A DNA stretch of 64,000 nucleotides from Opitutales bacterium (GTDB taxonomy: Bacteria; Verrucomicrobiota; Verrucomicrobiia; Opitutales; Seribacteraceae): assembly GCA_028101545.1 (NCBI GenBank), contig JAOHKZ010000006.1, forward strand, positions 27,349 to 91,348, written 5' to 3'. A program made the translations under genes and the position numbers. Positions 34,956 through 43,551 of this stretch are shown here, piece by piece (positions within the stretch are counted from its first letter, which is position 1; every line of letters starts with the position of its first letter). Under the pieces are notes generated by a model. The model ran no database searches. It worked only from the letters and a program-made list of their open reading frames with translations, and was not told the origin of the DNA.

Positions 34956-36293
34956 GTGAGGAAGAAAAACAAATTTGGTGACCACTCAATAAATAAGAAC
35001 AAAACCGCTGACACGAAGCAGTTGAAAAATTTGAATTTAAGTAATTCTACACCTCCACCCCACGCTAATCCGCTAGAAAATAAATTTTCACGAAAATTTT
35101 CTCATTATGGGTATTCACTTTTTGCCATAGTAATTTTCTTGGGTGGTGTTTATAGTGGAGCGAAGTATTTACCTAATACAAACCTATCAGAATCCTCTTT
35201 TCCTGTTAATGATTATTCGTCGGTTCGAGTTTCAACTAAGATTTCCGAACCTGAAGACTTTTTTCCAGCAGCAGAGTTCAGGAAGCAGTCTGCTATCTTG
35301 ATTGGATGTCAAAACCAGATTCACCTTATGCCCAAACTTTACGGAGACATTGCCAAAGCTATTGGGAATAAGGTTCCTCTTTTTGGAGTTGTTGGTTCAG
35401 AAACTCAAGCCCAACGAGGAGCAGAGTTAATTAGCAGTATTGGATTACCTCCAAGTGCGATGAGATTTTTAGTCATTCCTTCCAATTCTATTTGGATTCG
35501 AGATTATGCTCCTTTTATTCTTCGATACGATGACGATCGTGCTCTTATGGTAGATGCAAAGTATCACACGCGAAGAATGAGGGAGGATCGTAAGCAGGAT
35601 GACTTTCTGGGTTTCGAATTAGCTCGCTCGCTCGGCCTTCCGGTGAGGTCGATACCGCTTGTCTTGGAAGGAGGTAACTTTATTAGTAATGGCGATGGAT
35701 TGCTCTTAACATCTTCCAAAACTATATCCGTAAATGAAGAGGGGCATTTTACTCATAAGCAGTTAATTAAAATGTTTAATGATTACCTTGGGGTAAATGG
35801 CGTTATTGCCTTGAATCCTCTTGTAGGTGAGCCTAATGGGCACTTAGACATGTTTATGACAATGCTGGGAAAAAATCTTGCTGTAATAGCTGAAATTCCA
35901 GCATCCATTGATTCCGAAAACAGTGCACGCTTGGATGAAGCGGCAAGATTAGTTTCTTCTCTTAGCACCTCAGCAGGTCCAATTAAAGTAAAACGAATTC
36001 CTATGCCACCGAAGTGGGGAAATGATTGGCGTTCTTACACGAATGTAATTATGGCTAATGGAGTTTTGCTGATGCCATCTTTCAACGATGTTGATTCCGT
36101 ATTAGAAGATCAGGCGGAGGAAGTGTATAGATCCTTATTGCCTCCGGATTGGGAGGTAAAACGAATAGATTGTGGCAGTTTGGTAGCATTGAGAGGCCAA
36201 CTGCATTGTATAAGTTATAATATTCCAAAATTTATTTCAATTGATGGGTTGGATGAGATCGCTATTCCTCGAGCCCAAGTAAATAGGAATTAG
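34956..36293 (+). CDS. Membrane-anchored agmatine deiminase / PAD-family protein
   Basis: 445 residues from a GTG start. The N-terminus is basic, then one membrane span (about 52-70, YSLFAIVIFLGGVYSGAKYLP), so the enzyme domain should sit in the periplasm. The domain (about 90-440) belongs to the guanidino-group modifying superfamily. Catalytic elements are all visible: WIRDYAPF (Asp), LEGGNF, GHLDMF (His-x-Asp) and Cys418 in GQLHCISYNIP. AguA-type enzymes hydrolyse agmatine to N-carbamoylputrescine but are cytosolic and lack an anchor. Substrate here may be a peptide or a small guanidine. It is monocistronic. Confidence 0.85.
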   Translation: MRKKNKFGDHSINKNKTADTKQLKNLNLSNSTPPPHANPLENKFSRKFSHYGYSLFAIVIFLGGVYSGAKYLPNTNLSESSFPVNDYSSVRVSTKISEPEDFFPAAEFRKQSAILIGCQNQIHLMPKLYGDIAKAIGNKVPLFGVVGSETQAQRGAELISSIGLPPSAMRFLVIPSNSIWIRDYAPFILRYDDDRALMVDAKYHTRRMREDRKQDDFLGFELARSLGLPVRSIPLVLEGGNFISNGDGLLLTSSKTISVNEEGHFTHKQLIKMFNDYLGVNGVIALNPLVGEPNGHLDMFMTMLGKNLAVIAEIPASIDSENSARLDEAARLVSSLSTSAGPIKVKRIPMPPKWGNDWRSYTNVIMANGVLLMPSFNDVDSVLEDQAEEVYRSLLPPDWEVKRIDCGSLVALRGQLHCISYNIPKFISIDGLDEIAIPRAQVNRN

Positions 36294-36436
36294 TTGAAAT
36301 TTAAATAAATTTTAATTTATTTAAAGAAGAATACTCGAAGCTATTGTGTAAAAAGTATTCTGTTTGTATTTGGGTACTTTATTTGGGTTGATTATACATT
36401 TTAAAAGTTTGGAATTTGCTTAAAACTAGTTTGACT

Positions 36437-39328
36437 ATGAAATATTTGTTAATTCGAATAAGTGTATTCTTTGAGATGAACCTTTTATCTTCGATATTAG
36501 TACCCTTTTTTTTGATTTTAGCGTTACCGAATCCCTTATGGGGAAATGAGTCAAAGGAGTTTGATTTTTTTGAAAAAAAAATAAGACCAATTTTTATAAG
36601 AAATTGTTACGAATGCCATTCTGAAGAATCAAAAAAACTTAAAGGAAGTTTGCTTCTTGATAGACGAGATGGATGGATGAAAGGCGGAGATAGTGGACCG
36701 GTAATTTTTCCGGGTGATCCCAACAATAGTATTTTAATCAAAGCTATTCGCTATGAGAGTAGTGATCTGCAGATGCCTCCAGAAAGAAAGTTATCAAAAG
36801 AAGAAATTGCGGATATTGAACAGTGGGTTACTAATGGAGCGAATGATCCACGAGAAGAAAAGATCGGAATTGTAAAAAAGAGTAGGCCTTTTCTGACCAA
36901 AGGATTAGTTGAAGGCCGTAAATATTGGGCTTTTAAAGTGCTGAAAGATCACCCTCTTCCTGGTGTAGGTTTAAAAAAATGGCCGGTTGATCCTATAGAT
37001 TATTTTATTTTAGAAAAATTGGAATCTCAGAAACTTAAGCCAGCTGTAAAAGCCGATCCAAACACATTATTGAGGAGGATTTATTTTGACTTAACTGGAC
37101 TTCCGCCAAGTCCAGATCAAATCAACGCCTTTGTTTTGAATCGTTCACCAGATGCATATTCTAAGCTAGTGGATAATCTACTTGGCTCAAAAAGGTTTGG
37201 AGAAAGATGGGGGCGCCATTGGTTGGATGTGGCTCGCTACGCAGACACCACTGGGGGAGGTCGAAATAAACCATTTCCAAATGCAAGTCGATATCGGGAT
37301 TATGTGATTAATAGTTTTAATAAGGATAAACCATTTGACCGTTTTATTATCGAGCAAATTGCAGGGGATTTGATACCATCAGATTCAGATTCTGAATATA
37401 ATGAAAATTTAACTGGTACGGGATTCTTGGCTCTTGGTCCGCATAATTATGAATTGCAGGACAAAGAACTTTTGCGAATGGAGGTTGTAGATGAGCAGCT
37501 TAGTGCGGTTGGACGTGCATTCATGGGCATTACCATGGGGTGTGCTCGTTGTCATGATCACCCCTTTGATCCGATTCCAACAAAAGACTACTACTCTATG
37601 GCGGGAATCTTTCGAAGCACTAATAGTTTAGTCCCGGGAAATGTAGCCAGTTTTCATGAAAGAGAATTACGGGATCAGTTTAACTTACAAAGAAAAGAAC
37701 ATAGTAAAATCATGGCTTCTTTTGAGAAGAAATTAAAAGAGGCTCTTTCGGTATTGAAGTCATTAGGGGGTGAGAAAGTAAATTCAACAAGAAGTCAAAG
37801 ATCCTTGGATCCTCTTTCCCTTAATGGAATAGTTATTGATGATTCTGAAGCCAAATTGTCTGGAAAATGGATTTCTTCGACCCACATTAATGGTTTTGTC
37901 GGAAAACGATATTTGCATGATGAAAACAAGGATAAGGGCAACAAGTCGATTACCTTTTCAGCAAATATCCCACATGATGGAGAATATGAAGTGCAAGTCT
38001 CTTACACTTGTGGACCAAATCGTTCGAAAAGAACTCCGGTGACTGTTATGCATGCAGATGGTGAACAGAAAATCCACATTGATCAAAGCAAAGCACCTAA
38101 GATACTTGGGATATTTGAGTCCGTTGGAAAGTTTCAATTCGATAAGAAAAAAAGGGAAGTCGTTCAGATTACAACGGAAGGGACAATGAATGTTGTCATT
38201 GCGGATGCGATTCGTTTGGTTCCGGTAGGTAAAGAATCTATTGCTAATCTCTCCCAATCAAATCCAGATGATTCTGAAAACAAAAAAAGGGTAAAAATTC
38301 AGATTAAGGATGCAGAAAAGCAAGTTGCTGAGTTGAAAAAATCTATTGAAGATCATAAAAAAAGAGCACCTCCTGAAGTTCAAAAAGTAATGTCCATTTT
38401 GGAGCAGAAAGAAGTTGGTGATTGTCATATCCACTTACGGGGGGGAATACGCAATTTAGGACCGATTGTACCACGGGGTTTTTTGGTCGTGGCAACTCCA
38501 CAAAGCATGTCTCCTTATCCTCAGATTCCAAAATCATCAAGCGGTCGCCTAGAGCTTGCACTTTGGCTATCATCCCCCCAGAACCCTCTTACTGCACGCG
38601 TATTTGTCAACCGAGTTTGGCACCACCTGTTTGGTCGTGGAATCGTCGCGACTCCAGACAATTTCGGAGAAATGGGTAATCGGCCTACCCACCCAGAGCT
38701 TTTGGATTATCTCGCACAATATTTCATTGCTAAAAAATGGTCCACCAAGGCACTTATCCGTAAAATTGTATTGTCTAGTGCTTACAAAATGTCCTCTTCT
38801 GCCTCTAAATACATACTAAATGAGGATCCTGAAAACCAACTTTTTTCTAGGCAAAACCGACGAAGATTGGAAGCGGAAGCTATTCGGGACTCCATGCTTT
38901 TGGCAAGCGGACAGATTTCTTACAAAGACTCTAAAGTGAATCTAAACCGCTCATTATTCAAAAAAATTGATCGAAATAAAGTGCCTGAAATTTTTGATAT
39001 ATTTGATTACCCAAATCCAGGGTTAGTTTCTGGTAATCGAAACACTAGTACAGTCCCTACCCAAGCATTGTATATGATGAACAATGATTTTGTTATTAAT
39101 CATGCTGAGTTAACTGCCAAAAATATTCTTTCTCTCAAGAATTTAGATGATAGGGAGAAGATTAAATTGGCTTTTTTAATCTGTCTTGGGCGTGAGCCAC
39201 ATGAAGGAGAAAGAAAATTTGTTCATAGGTATTTAAACCAAGGGATAACGGAAAAAATTAGTTTAAAAGCAATGGAAGGCCTTGTGCATTCTCTTTTTGC
39301 ATGTTTGGATTTTCGGTACCTGAATTAA
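36437..39328 (+). CDS. PSCyt1-DUF1549-DUF1553 protein with inserted golvesin-like domain
   Basis: Large secreted protein. The ATG at 36437 is used; TTG at 36416 or ATG at 36476 are alternatives, the latter giving the shorter signal peptide MNLLSSILVPFFLILALPNP. An N-terminal planctomycete cytochrome c module holds the heme motif CYECH, with LLDRRDGWMKGGDSGP and LQMPPERKLS. DUF1549 follows (YFILEKLESQKLKPA, FGERWGRHWLDVARYADT, GCARCHDHPFDPI). Residues about 464-596 form a beta domain resembling golvesin/xanthan-lyase carbohydrate-binding modules. Then a coiled coil and DUF1553 (NPLTARVFVNRVWHHLFGRGIV, RRRLEAEAIRDSML, STVPTQALYMMNNDFV). It lies 7 bp before its usual partner, a DUF1501 gene. Confidence 0.9.
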   Translation: MKYLLIRISVFFEMNLLSSILVPFFLILALPNPLWGNESKEFDFFEKKIRPIFIRNCYECHSEESKKLKGSLLLDRRDGWMKGGDSGPVIFPGDPNNSILIKAIRYESSDLQMPPERKLSKEEIADIEQWVTNGANDPREEKIGIVKKSRPFLTKGLVEGRKYWAFKVLKDHPLPGVGLKKWPVDPIDYFILEKLESQKLKPAVKADPNTLLRRIYFDLTGLPPSPDQINAFVLNRSPDAYSKLVDNLLGSKRFGERWGRHWLDVARYADTTGGGRNKPFPNASRYRDYVINSFNKDKPFDRFIIEQIAGDLIPSDSDSEYNENLTGTGFLALGPHNYELQDKELLRMEVVDEQLSAVGRAFMGITMGCARCHDHPFDPIPTKDYYSMAGIFRSTNSLVPGNVASFHERELRDQFNLQRKEHSKIMASFEKKLKEALSVLKSLGGEKVNSTRSQRSLDPLSLNGIVIDDSEAKLSGKWISSTHINGFVGKRYLHDENKDKGNKSITFSANIPHDGEYEVQVSYTCGPNRSKRTPVTVMHADGEQKIHIDQSKAPKILGIFESVGKFQFDKKKREVVQITTEGTMNVVIADAIRLVPVGKESIANLSQSNPDDSENKKRVKIQIKDAEKQVAELKKSIEDHKKRAPPEVQKVMSILEQKEVGDCHIHLRGGIRNLGPIVPRGFLVVATPQSMSPYPQIPKSSSGRLELALWLSSPQNPLTARVFVNRVWHHLFGRGIVATPDNFGEMGNRPTHPELLDYLAQYFIAKKWSTKALIRKIVLSSAYKMSSSASKYILNEDPENQLFSRQNRRRLEAEAIRDSMLLASGQISYKDSKVNLNRSLFKKIDRNKVPEIFDIFDYPNPGLVSGNRNTSTVPTQALYMMNNDFVINHAELTAKNILSLKNLDDREKIKLAFLICLGREPHEGERKFVHRYLNQGITEKISLKAMEGLVHSLFACLDFRYLN

Positions 39329-39335
39329 ATTTCAT

Positions 39336-40751
39336 ATGATCATGTGCTCTAAAGAATTATCCCGAAGAAGTTTACTGAAGTCAGTGGCTTGTGGGTTTGG
39401 GTCTCTTGCCTTGGCCGGTATTGAGAGTGCTAATGCTCAATCCTTGAAATCGTTACGGGCAAGACCCTCTTTTTTTCCTCAGCGAGCTAAGCGTGTAATA
39501 TTTATTTTTATGGCAGGCGGTCCCAGTCATGTGGATACTTTCGACTACAAGCCGGAACTTTTTTCCAATGACAGCAAGCAAATTGATTTCGTTGGCGTAC
39601 GTACTAATACTTTCGGTAAAGCGAGTAAGCGTACCTTAATGAAACCACTTTGGGACTTTAAGCAGTATGGTCAAACCGGGAAGCATGTATCATCTTTGTT
39701 TCCGCATATTGCTCAGCATGTTGATGAACTTGCTTTTATACATTCTATGCATACGGAAGGCGTTGCTCATGGCCCATCTACCCTATTCATGCATACTGGA
39801 GCTACTAACTTGGTGCGTCCCTCTATGGGAAGTTGGATTTCATACGGTCTTGGGACGGAGAATCATAATTTACCTGCTTTCGTAACGATTTCCCCATCTT
39901 CAAGCAAAGGCGGACCAAGAAATTACGGTAATGCTTTTTTGCCATCTATTTATCAGGGAACGGCACTAGGAAGAGCTGGTAATGCTAATGGGGCCAAGAT
40001 TCGAAATGTAGATAATGCCATGCTTAGCGATTCTCAAAGAAAAAGTCGCTTTGATCTTTTACAGAAATTAAATTCAGTTCAATCGAGTGACTATTCACAA
40101 GATGATGAACTGGAGGCGACAATTGAAAATTACGAGTTGGCTTGGCGAATGCAGATGGAAGCCCCCGAATTAACTGATCTATCCAAAGAGACTAAGGCTA
40201 CTAGGGGTATTTATGGTATAGACGAAAAACCTACTGAAGATTTTGGAAAGCAATGCTTATTGGCTAGAAGAATGGTCGAGCGAGGAGTTAGGTTTGTTAG
40301 TGTTAATTATTCTGATGAATCGGCAAACCCAAGGTGGGATCAACATAATAATATGCCGAAACATGCCGATCACGCCAGAGCAACCGACAAACCAGTAGCT
40401 GGATTGTTACAGGATCTGAAAGCCCGTGGTTTATTGGAGGACACATTGGTTTGGTGGGGAGGTGAATTTGGAAGAACGCCCTTTTCTCAGGGAAAAGATG
40501 GACGGGACCATAACCCCCGGGGCTTTACGGTATTTCTTGCCGGAGGCGGAATAAAACCGGGTATTTCTTATGGTTCAACGGATGAAATAGGAGGAATCGC
40601 CGTTGACAAGCGGGTTCACATGCATGACTTGCATGCAACCATTTTATATGCAATGGGACTAGATCATGAAAAATTAACTTATAATTATGCGGGTAGAAAT
40701 TTTAGATTGACTGATGTGTATGGTCGTGTGGTTAAAGAATTATTTTCTTAG
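39336..40751 (+). CDS. DUF1501 Tat-exported protein
   Basis: 471 residues, with a twin-arginine leader MIMCSKELSRRSLLKSVACG. DUF1501 proteins belong to the alkaline-phosphatase/sulfatase-like superfamily: FIFMAGGPSHVDTFDYKPEL, FVSVNYSDE, RWDQHNNMPKH, VWWGGEFGRTPFSQ and GRDHNPRGFTVFLAGGG are the conserved blocks. In PVC genomes they are encoded beside DUF1549/DUF1553 cytochromes, as here (7-bp gap), and are thought to act together in extracellular catabolism, though the reaction is not known to me. Confidence 0.93.
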   Translation: MIMCSKELSRRSLLKSVACGFGSLALAGIESANAQSLKSLRARPSFFPQRAKRVIFIFMAGGPSHVDTFDYKPELFSNDSKQIDFVGVRTNTFGKASKRTLMKPLWDFKQYGQTGKHVSSLFPHIAQHVDELAFIHSMHTEGVAHGPSTLFMHTGATNLVRPSMGSWISYGLGTENHNLPAFVTISPSSSKGGPRNYGNAFLPSIYQGTALGRAGNANGAKIRNVDNAMLSDSQRKSRFDLLQKLNSVQSSDYSQDDELEATIENYELAWRMQMEAPELTDLSKETKATRGIYGIDEKPTEDFGKQCLLARRMVERGVRFVSVNYSDESANPRWDQHNNMPKHADHARATDKPVAGLLQDLKARGLLEDTLVWWGGEFGRTPFSQGKDGRDHNPRGFTVFLAGGGIKPGISYGSTDEIGGIAVDKRVHMHDLHATILYAMGLDHEKLTYNYAGRNFRLTDVYGRVVKELFS

Positions 40752-40950
40752 AATTTCGTAAATTAAGCTTACAGCATTAAATTTTTAAAAAGTCTGTAAA
40801 TTTCTTGATATATTTTAATGCATTAAAAGAATATTTATTTTGAGCAACTAAGCTGTCCCTTCGCATTAAGGCAGTAAAGTGCTTGCAAGATTTAATGACA
40901 GCTGTTATTTCTGATCGCTTTCTCAAATTTTTTGTACCCCCAAACTTATC
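40752..40950. promoter_or_regulatory. Gap holding the rplY operon promoter region
   Basis: 199 bp separating the accessory cluster from the ribosomal/replication block. ttgcaa near 40882-40887 with a ttattt-like hexamer about 16-17 bp later is a possible promoter. gtacccccaaac lies directly before the rplY start. Confidence 0.35.
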
Positions 40951-41616
40951 ATGTCAGAATTAAGTGATTTAACTATTAAGGTAGCGCCACGCGATCAAAC
41001 TGGGCGCCAAGCTTGCAATAAACTTCGTGCATCAGGCAGAATACCTGCAATTCTTTACGGTAAAGAAATTAACAAATCGGTCTCCTTAGAAGACAAGTCC
41101 ATGAGAATGTTGCTACGAAAAGCTTCTGGAACATCTTCTTTGTTACGATTACTTGGTGAAGAAGGTGAAGATGAGTTAGTTTTGATTAAAGACATGCAAA
41201 TGGACCCCATCAAAAATAGTATTCTTCATATCGATTTTGTACAAGTCAATCGGGGAGAAGATTTGCAAACCAAAATTCCACTTACCCTTAACGGTGAAGC
41301 TGAAGGGGTTAAGACAGAGGGTGGAATCTTAGAGGTATTGGTAAATGAGGTAGAAATTCGCTGTCGTCCAAGTAATCTGCCAGCACAAATTGAACTAGAT
41401 ATCTCAAATCTTGCATTAGGAGAAAATCTTCAAATTAAGGATTTGCCCAAGTTGGATGGCGTGGAATATGTTGGAGATTTAGATGGAATGTTGGTATCCT
41501 GTGTAGGAAGTGCTGGTGGGCGTTCATCTGCTGAGGATGAAGACGAATCCTCTGAAGCAGAAGCAAGTGATGCTGAATCAGAGGACTCTCCATCCGTTGA
41601 GGGTTCCAAGGAATAA
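40951..41616 (+). CDS. rplY: 50S ribosomal protein L25/CTC
   Basis: 5S rRNA-binding bL25 in the long CTC form, 221 residues. The N-terminal L25 domain (about 5-95) contains GRQACNKLRASGRIPAILYGKE and HIDFVQVNRGEDL; the C-terminal TL5 beta domain (about 100-185) contains LEVLVNEVEIRCRPSNLPAQIELDIS. The last 35 or so residues are a Ser/Glu/Asp-rich acidic tail. The ATG is SD-less with a five-C tract 9 nt upstream. It heads the tightly packed run rplY-pth-rpsF-ssb-rplI-dnaB. Confidence 0.96.
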   Translation: MSELSDLTIKVAPRDQTGRQACNKLRASGRIPAILYGKEINKSVSLEDKSMRMLLRKASGTSSLLRLLGEEGEDELVLIKDMQMDPIKNSILHIDFVQVNRGEDLQTKIPLTLNGEAEGVKTEGGILEVLVNEVEIRCRPSNLPAQIELDISNLALGENLQIKDLPKLDGVEYVGDLDGMLVSCVGSAGGRSSAEDEDESSEAEASDAESEDSPSVEGSKE

Positions 41617-41641
41617 TAATTCCTTTTCTGCTTGATGAATC

Positions 41642-42235
41642 GTGGGAAATTTTGCAATTATTGGTCTAGGCAACCCTGGGCAGGTTTATCAGAAAACCCG
41701 ACACAATCTTGGCTTTTGGTTAGTTGACGCAATTGCGAAGAGAGAAAATTTAGTATTTCAAACAAGTAAGAATTTCCACGCCGATCATTTAGTTATGTCC
41801 CGAAAAGATACTCGTATTTTATTAGTTAAGCCAAAAACTTTTATGAATGAAAGTGGGAAATATCTTTCAAAAATGCTTTCATACTTTAGATGTTCGCCAA
41901 TTAATGTTGTTGTTGTGCATGATGAATTAACATTACCATTTGGGGAACTCAAAATATCTCACAACAGAGGGGCAGGCGGTCACAATGGTGTTGCTAGCGT
42001 AATAAGTTTTATCGGAAATTCATTTATGCGTTTTCGTTTAGGGATCGGTTCTAAACCTCATCCCCAAATGAAACTTTCCGACTTTGTTCTTTCTAGGTTA
42101 TCTTTGGAGGAATCTAATTACTTAGATAGTAAAAAAGAAAACCTCATCGATGCACTTTACGGTCTTATCGATAACGGCTTGGATGCAACTATGAATTTAA
42201 TTAACCAAACTAAACCTTCCCAACAACTATCCTAA
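41642..42235 (+). CDS. pth: Peptidyl-tRNA hydrolase
   Basis: Releases tRNA from prematurely dropped peptidyl-tRNAs. 197 residues from a GTG start (MGNFAIIGLGNPGQVYQKTRHNLGF). Catalytic His lies in TRHNLGF and the Asp in VVHDELTLPFGELKI; FMNESGKYL and GGHNGVASVI are conserved substrate contacts. The stop overlaps the rpsF ATG by one base (taatg), and rplY-pth adjacency is common in bacteria. Confidence 0.97.
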   Translation: MGNFAIIGLGNPGQVYQKTRHNLGFWLVDAIAKRENLVFQTSKNFHADHLVMSRKDTRILLVKPKTFMNESGKYLSKMLSYFRCSPINVVVVHDELTLPFGELKISHNRGAGGHNGVASVISFIGNSFMRFRLGIGSKPHPQMKLSDFVLSRLSLEESNYLDSKKENLIDALYGLIDNGLDATMNLINQTKPSQQLS

Positions 42236-42525
42236 TGAATAAGCGAAATTATTTAGCTACTATTGTATACGATGCACACGGTGCAGATGGATCTGCAGAC
42301 GAGATGATTCCAAAACTTAGTGAAATTATCCGTCAAGTCGAAGGCGAAGTAACCAAAGTTGATAATCAAGGATCTCATGATTTTATATACCCGCAAAGCA
42401 AAGACAGGACTTCTGGTACTTTCCTTCAATTTGAAATTGAGTCCGACCCAGAATTACCAACACGCTTAAAGGAAAAATTAAAGTTGGAAAAAAAGGTTGA
42501 TCGTATTCTGATCGAGCGCAAATAA
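42235..42525 (+). CDS. rpsF: 30S ribosomal protein S6
   Basis: bS6, 96 residues, with NKRNYLATIVYDAHGADG at the start and a split alpha-beta fold. In the ribosome it pairs with S18. Starts on the pth stop (taatg), implying reinitiation. The next gene is ssb, 37 bp on. Confidence 0.9.
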   Translation: MNKRNYLATIVYDAHGADGSADEMIPKLSEIIRQVEGEVTKVDNQGSHDFIYPQSKDRTSGTFLQFEIESDPELPTRLKEKLKLEKKVDRILIERK

Positions 42526-42562
42526 TAACGACCGTTTTCTTTAGTCTAAATTTATTTTCTTA

Positions 42563-43021
42563 ATGGCATCTCTCAATAAAGTTTTACTCATCGGTAACCT
42601 AACACGTGACCCAGATGTTAGAATGATGTCTAACGGTAGGCCGGTTTGTAACTTCGGACTCGCATTAAACAGATCTTACAAAGATGGAGAGGGAAACAGA
42701 AAAGAAGAGACCACTTTTGTGGAAGTTGAATCTTTTGGACCCAGAGCAGAGGCAGTGGGAAGATTTTTTACTAAAGGTCGATCTATTTTCATTGAAGGAC
42801 GTTTAAAATTAGATCAATGGGAAACAAAAGAGGGTGAAAAGAGAAGTGCTTTGCGAGTTGTTTTAGATAGTTTTGAATTTGTTGATTCTAAGCAGGATGG
42901 CTCATCTTCTAGTCCTCGTACTATGGATTCCACTCCTTCTTCAGAAACCGGAGATTCAAAAACTTCCACTTCTACTTCTGTAAATAAAGAAGACGCCTTG
43001 GATGACGATGTACCCTTTTAA
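42563..43021 (+). CDS. ssb: Single-stranded DNA-binding protein
   Basis: 152 residues. The OB fold (1-110) shows NKVLLIGNLTRDPDVRMMSNG, FGLALNRSYKD and SIFIEGRLKLDQWETKEGEKRS. A Ser/Thr-rich linker leads to the acidic tip DALDDDVPF, the docking site for replication and repair partners. It lies in the replication/ribosome block just before rplI and dnaB. Confidence 0.97.
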   Translation: MASLNKVLLIGNLTRDPDVRMMSNGRPVCNFGLALNRSYKDGEGNRKEETTFVEVESFGPRAEAVGRFFTKGRSIFIEGRLKLDQWETKEGEKRSALRVVLDSFEFVDSKQDGSSSSPRTMDSTPSSETGDSKTSTSTSVNKEDALDDDVPF

Positions 43022-43042
43022 CCACAATAAAATTATTTAATT

Positions 43043-43516
43043 ATGGCCACAACTGAAATATTACTCGTACAACATATACATAATTTAGGATCTGAAGGAG
43101 ATGTTGTCAAAGTTCGTCCCGGATATGCTCGCAACTATCTTTTGCCACAAAAGAAAGCAGTTCCATTGAATCTGGCTAACAAGAAACGCTTAGACGCACT
43201 TAAAGTAGCTCGGGCAGCAAGAGAAACTGAGGAACTTCAAAAATCACAAGAAATAGCATCGAAATTAAAGGAAGCTAAAATAGCAGTTGCAGTCAAAACT
43301 GGTGCAGGTGGTAAACTTTTTGGGTCGGTTACGATTAATCATATTTTGGAAAAACTTAGTGAAAAAGGATTCACTATCGATAAGAAGCACATCAAATCCT
43401 TTTCTCCTATAAAAGAATTGGGAATTAGTAAGGTTACAGTTTCATTACACAATGATGTTGAAGCGGAAATCGAAGTAGAAGTAGTTTCAGAAAATCCAAT
43501 TGAGGACAGCGAATAA
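43043..43516 (+). CDS. rplI: 50S ribosomal protein L9
   Basis: bL9, 157 residues: N-terminal domain with LVQHIHNLGSEGDVVKVRPGYARNYL (split in signature), the long connecting helix (about 42-75), and a C-terminal rRNA-binding domain with GKLFGSVTINHI. It follows ssb after 21 bp. Usually rpsR stands between ssb and rplI; it is absent here. Confidence 0.97.
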   Translation: MATTEILLVQHIHNLGSEGDVVKVRPGYARNYLLPQKKAVPLNLANKKRLDALKVARAARETEELQKSQEIASKLKEAKIAVAVKTGAGGKLFGSVTINHILEKLSEKGFTIDKKHIKSFSPIKELGISKVTVSLHNDVEAEIEVEVVSENPIEDSE

Positions 43517-43551
43517 ATCTTTGCTGTTAGCAGAGAAATAGGAATAACCTA

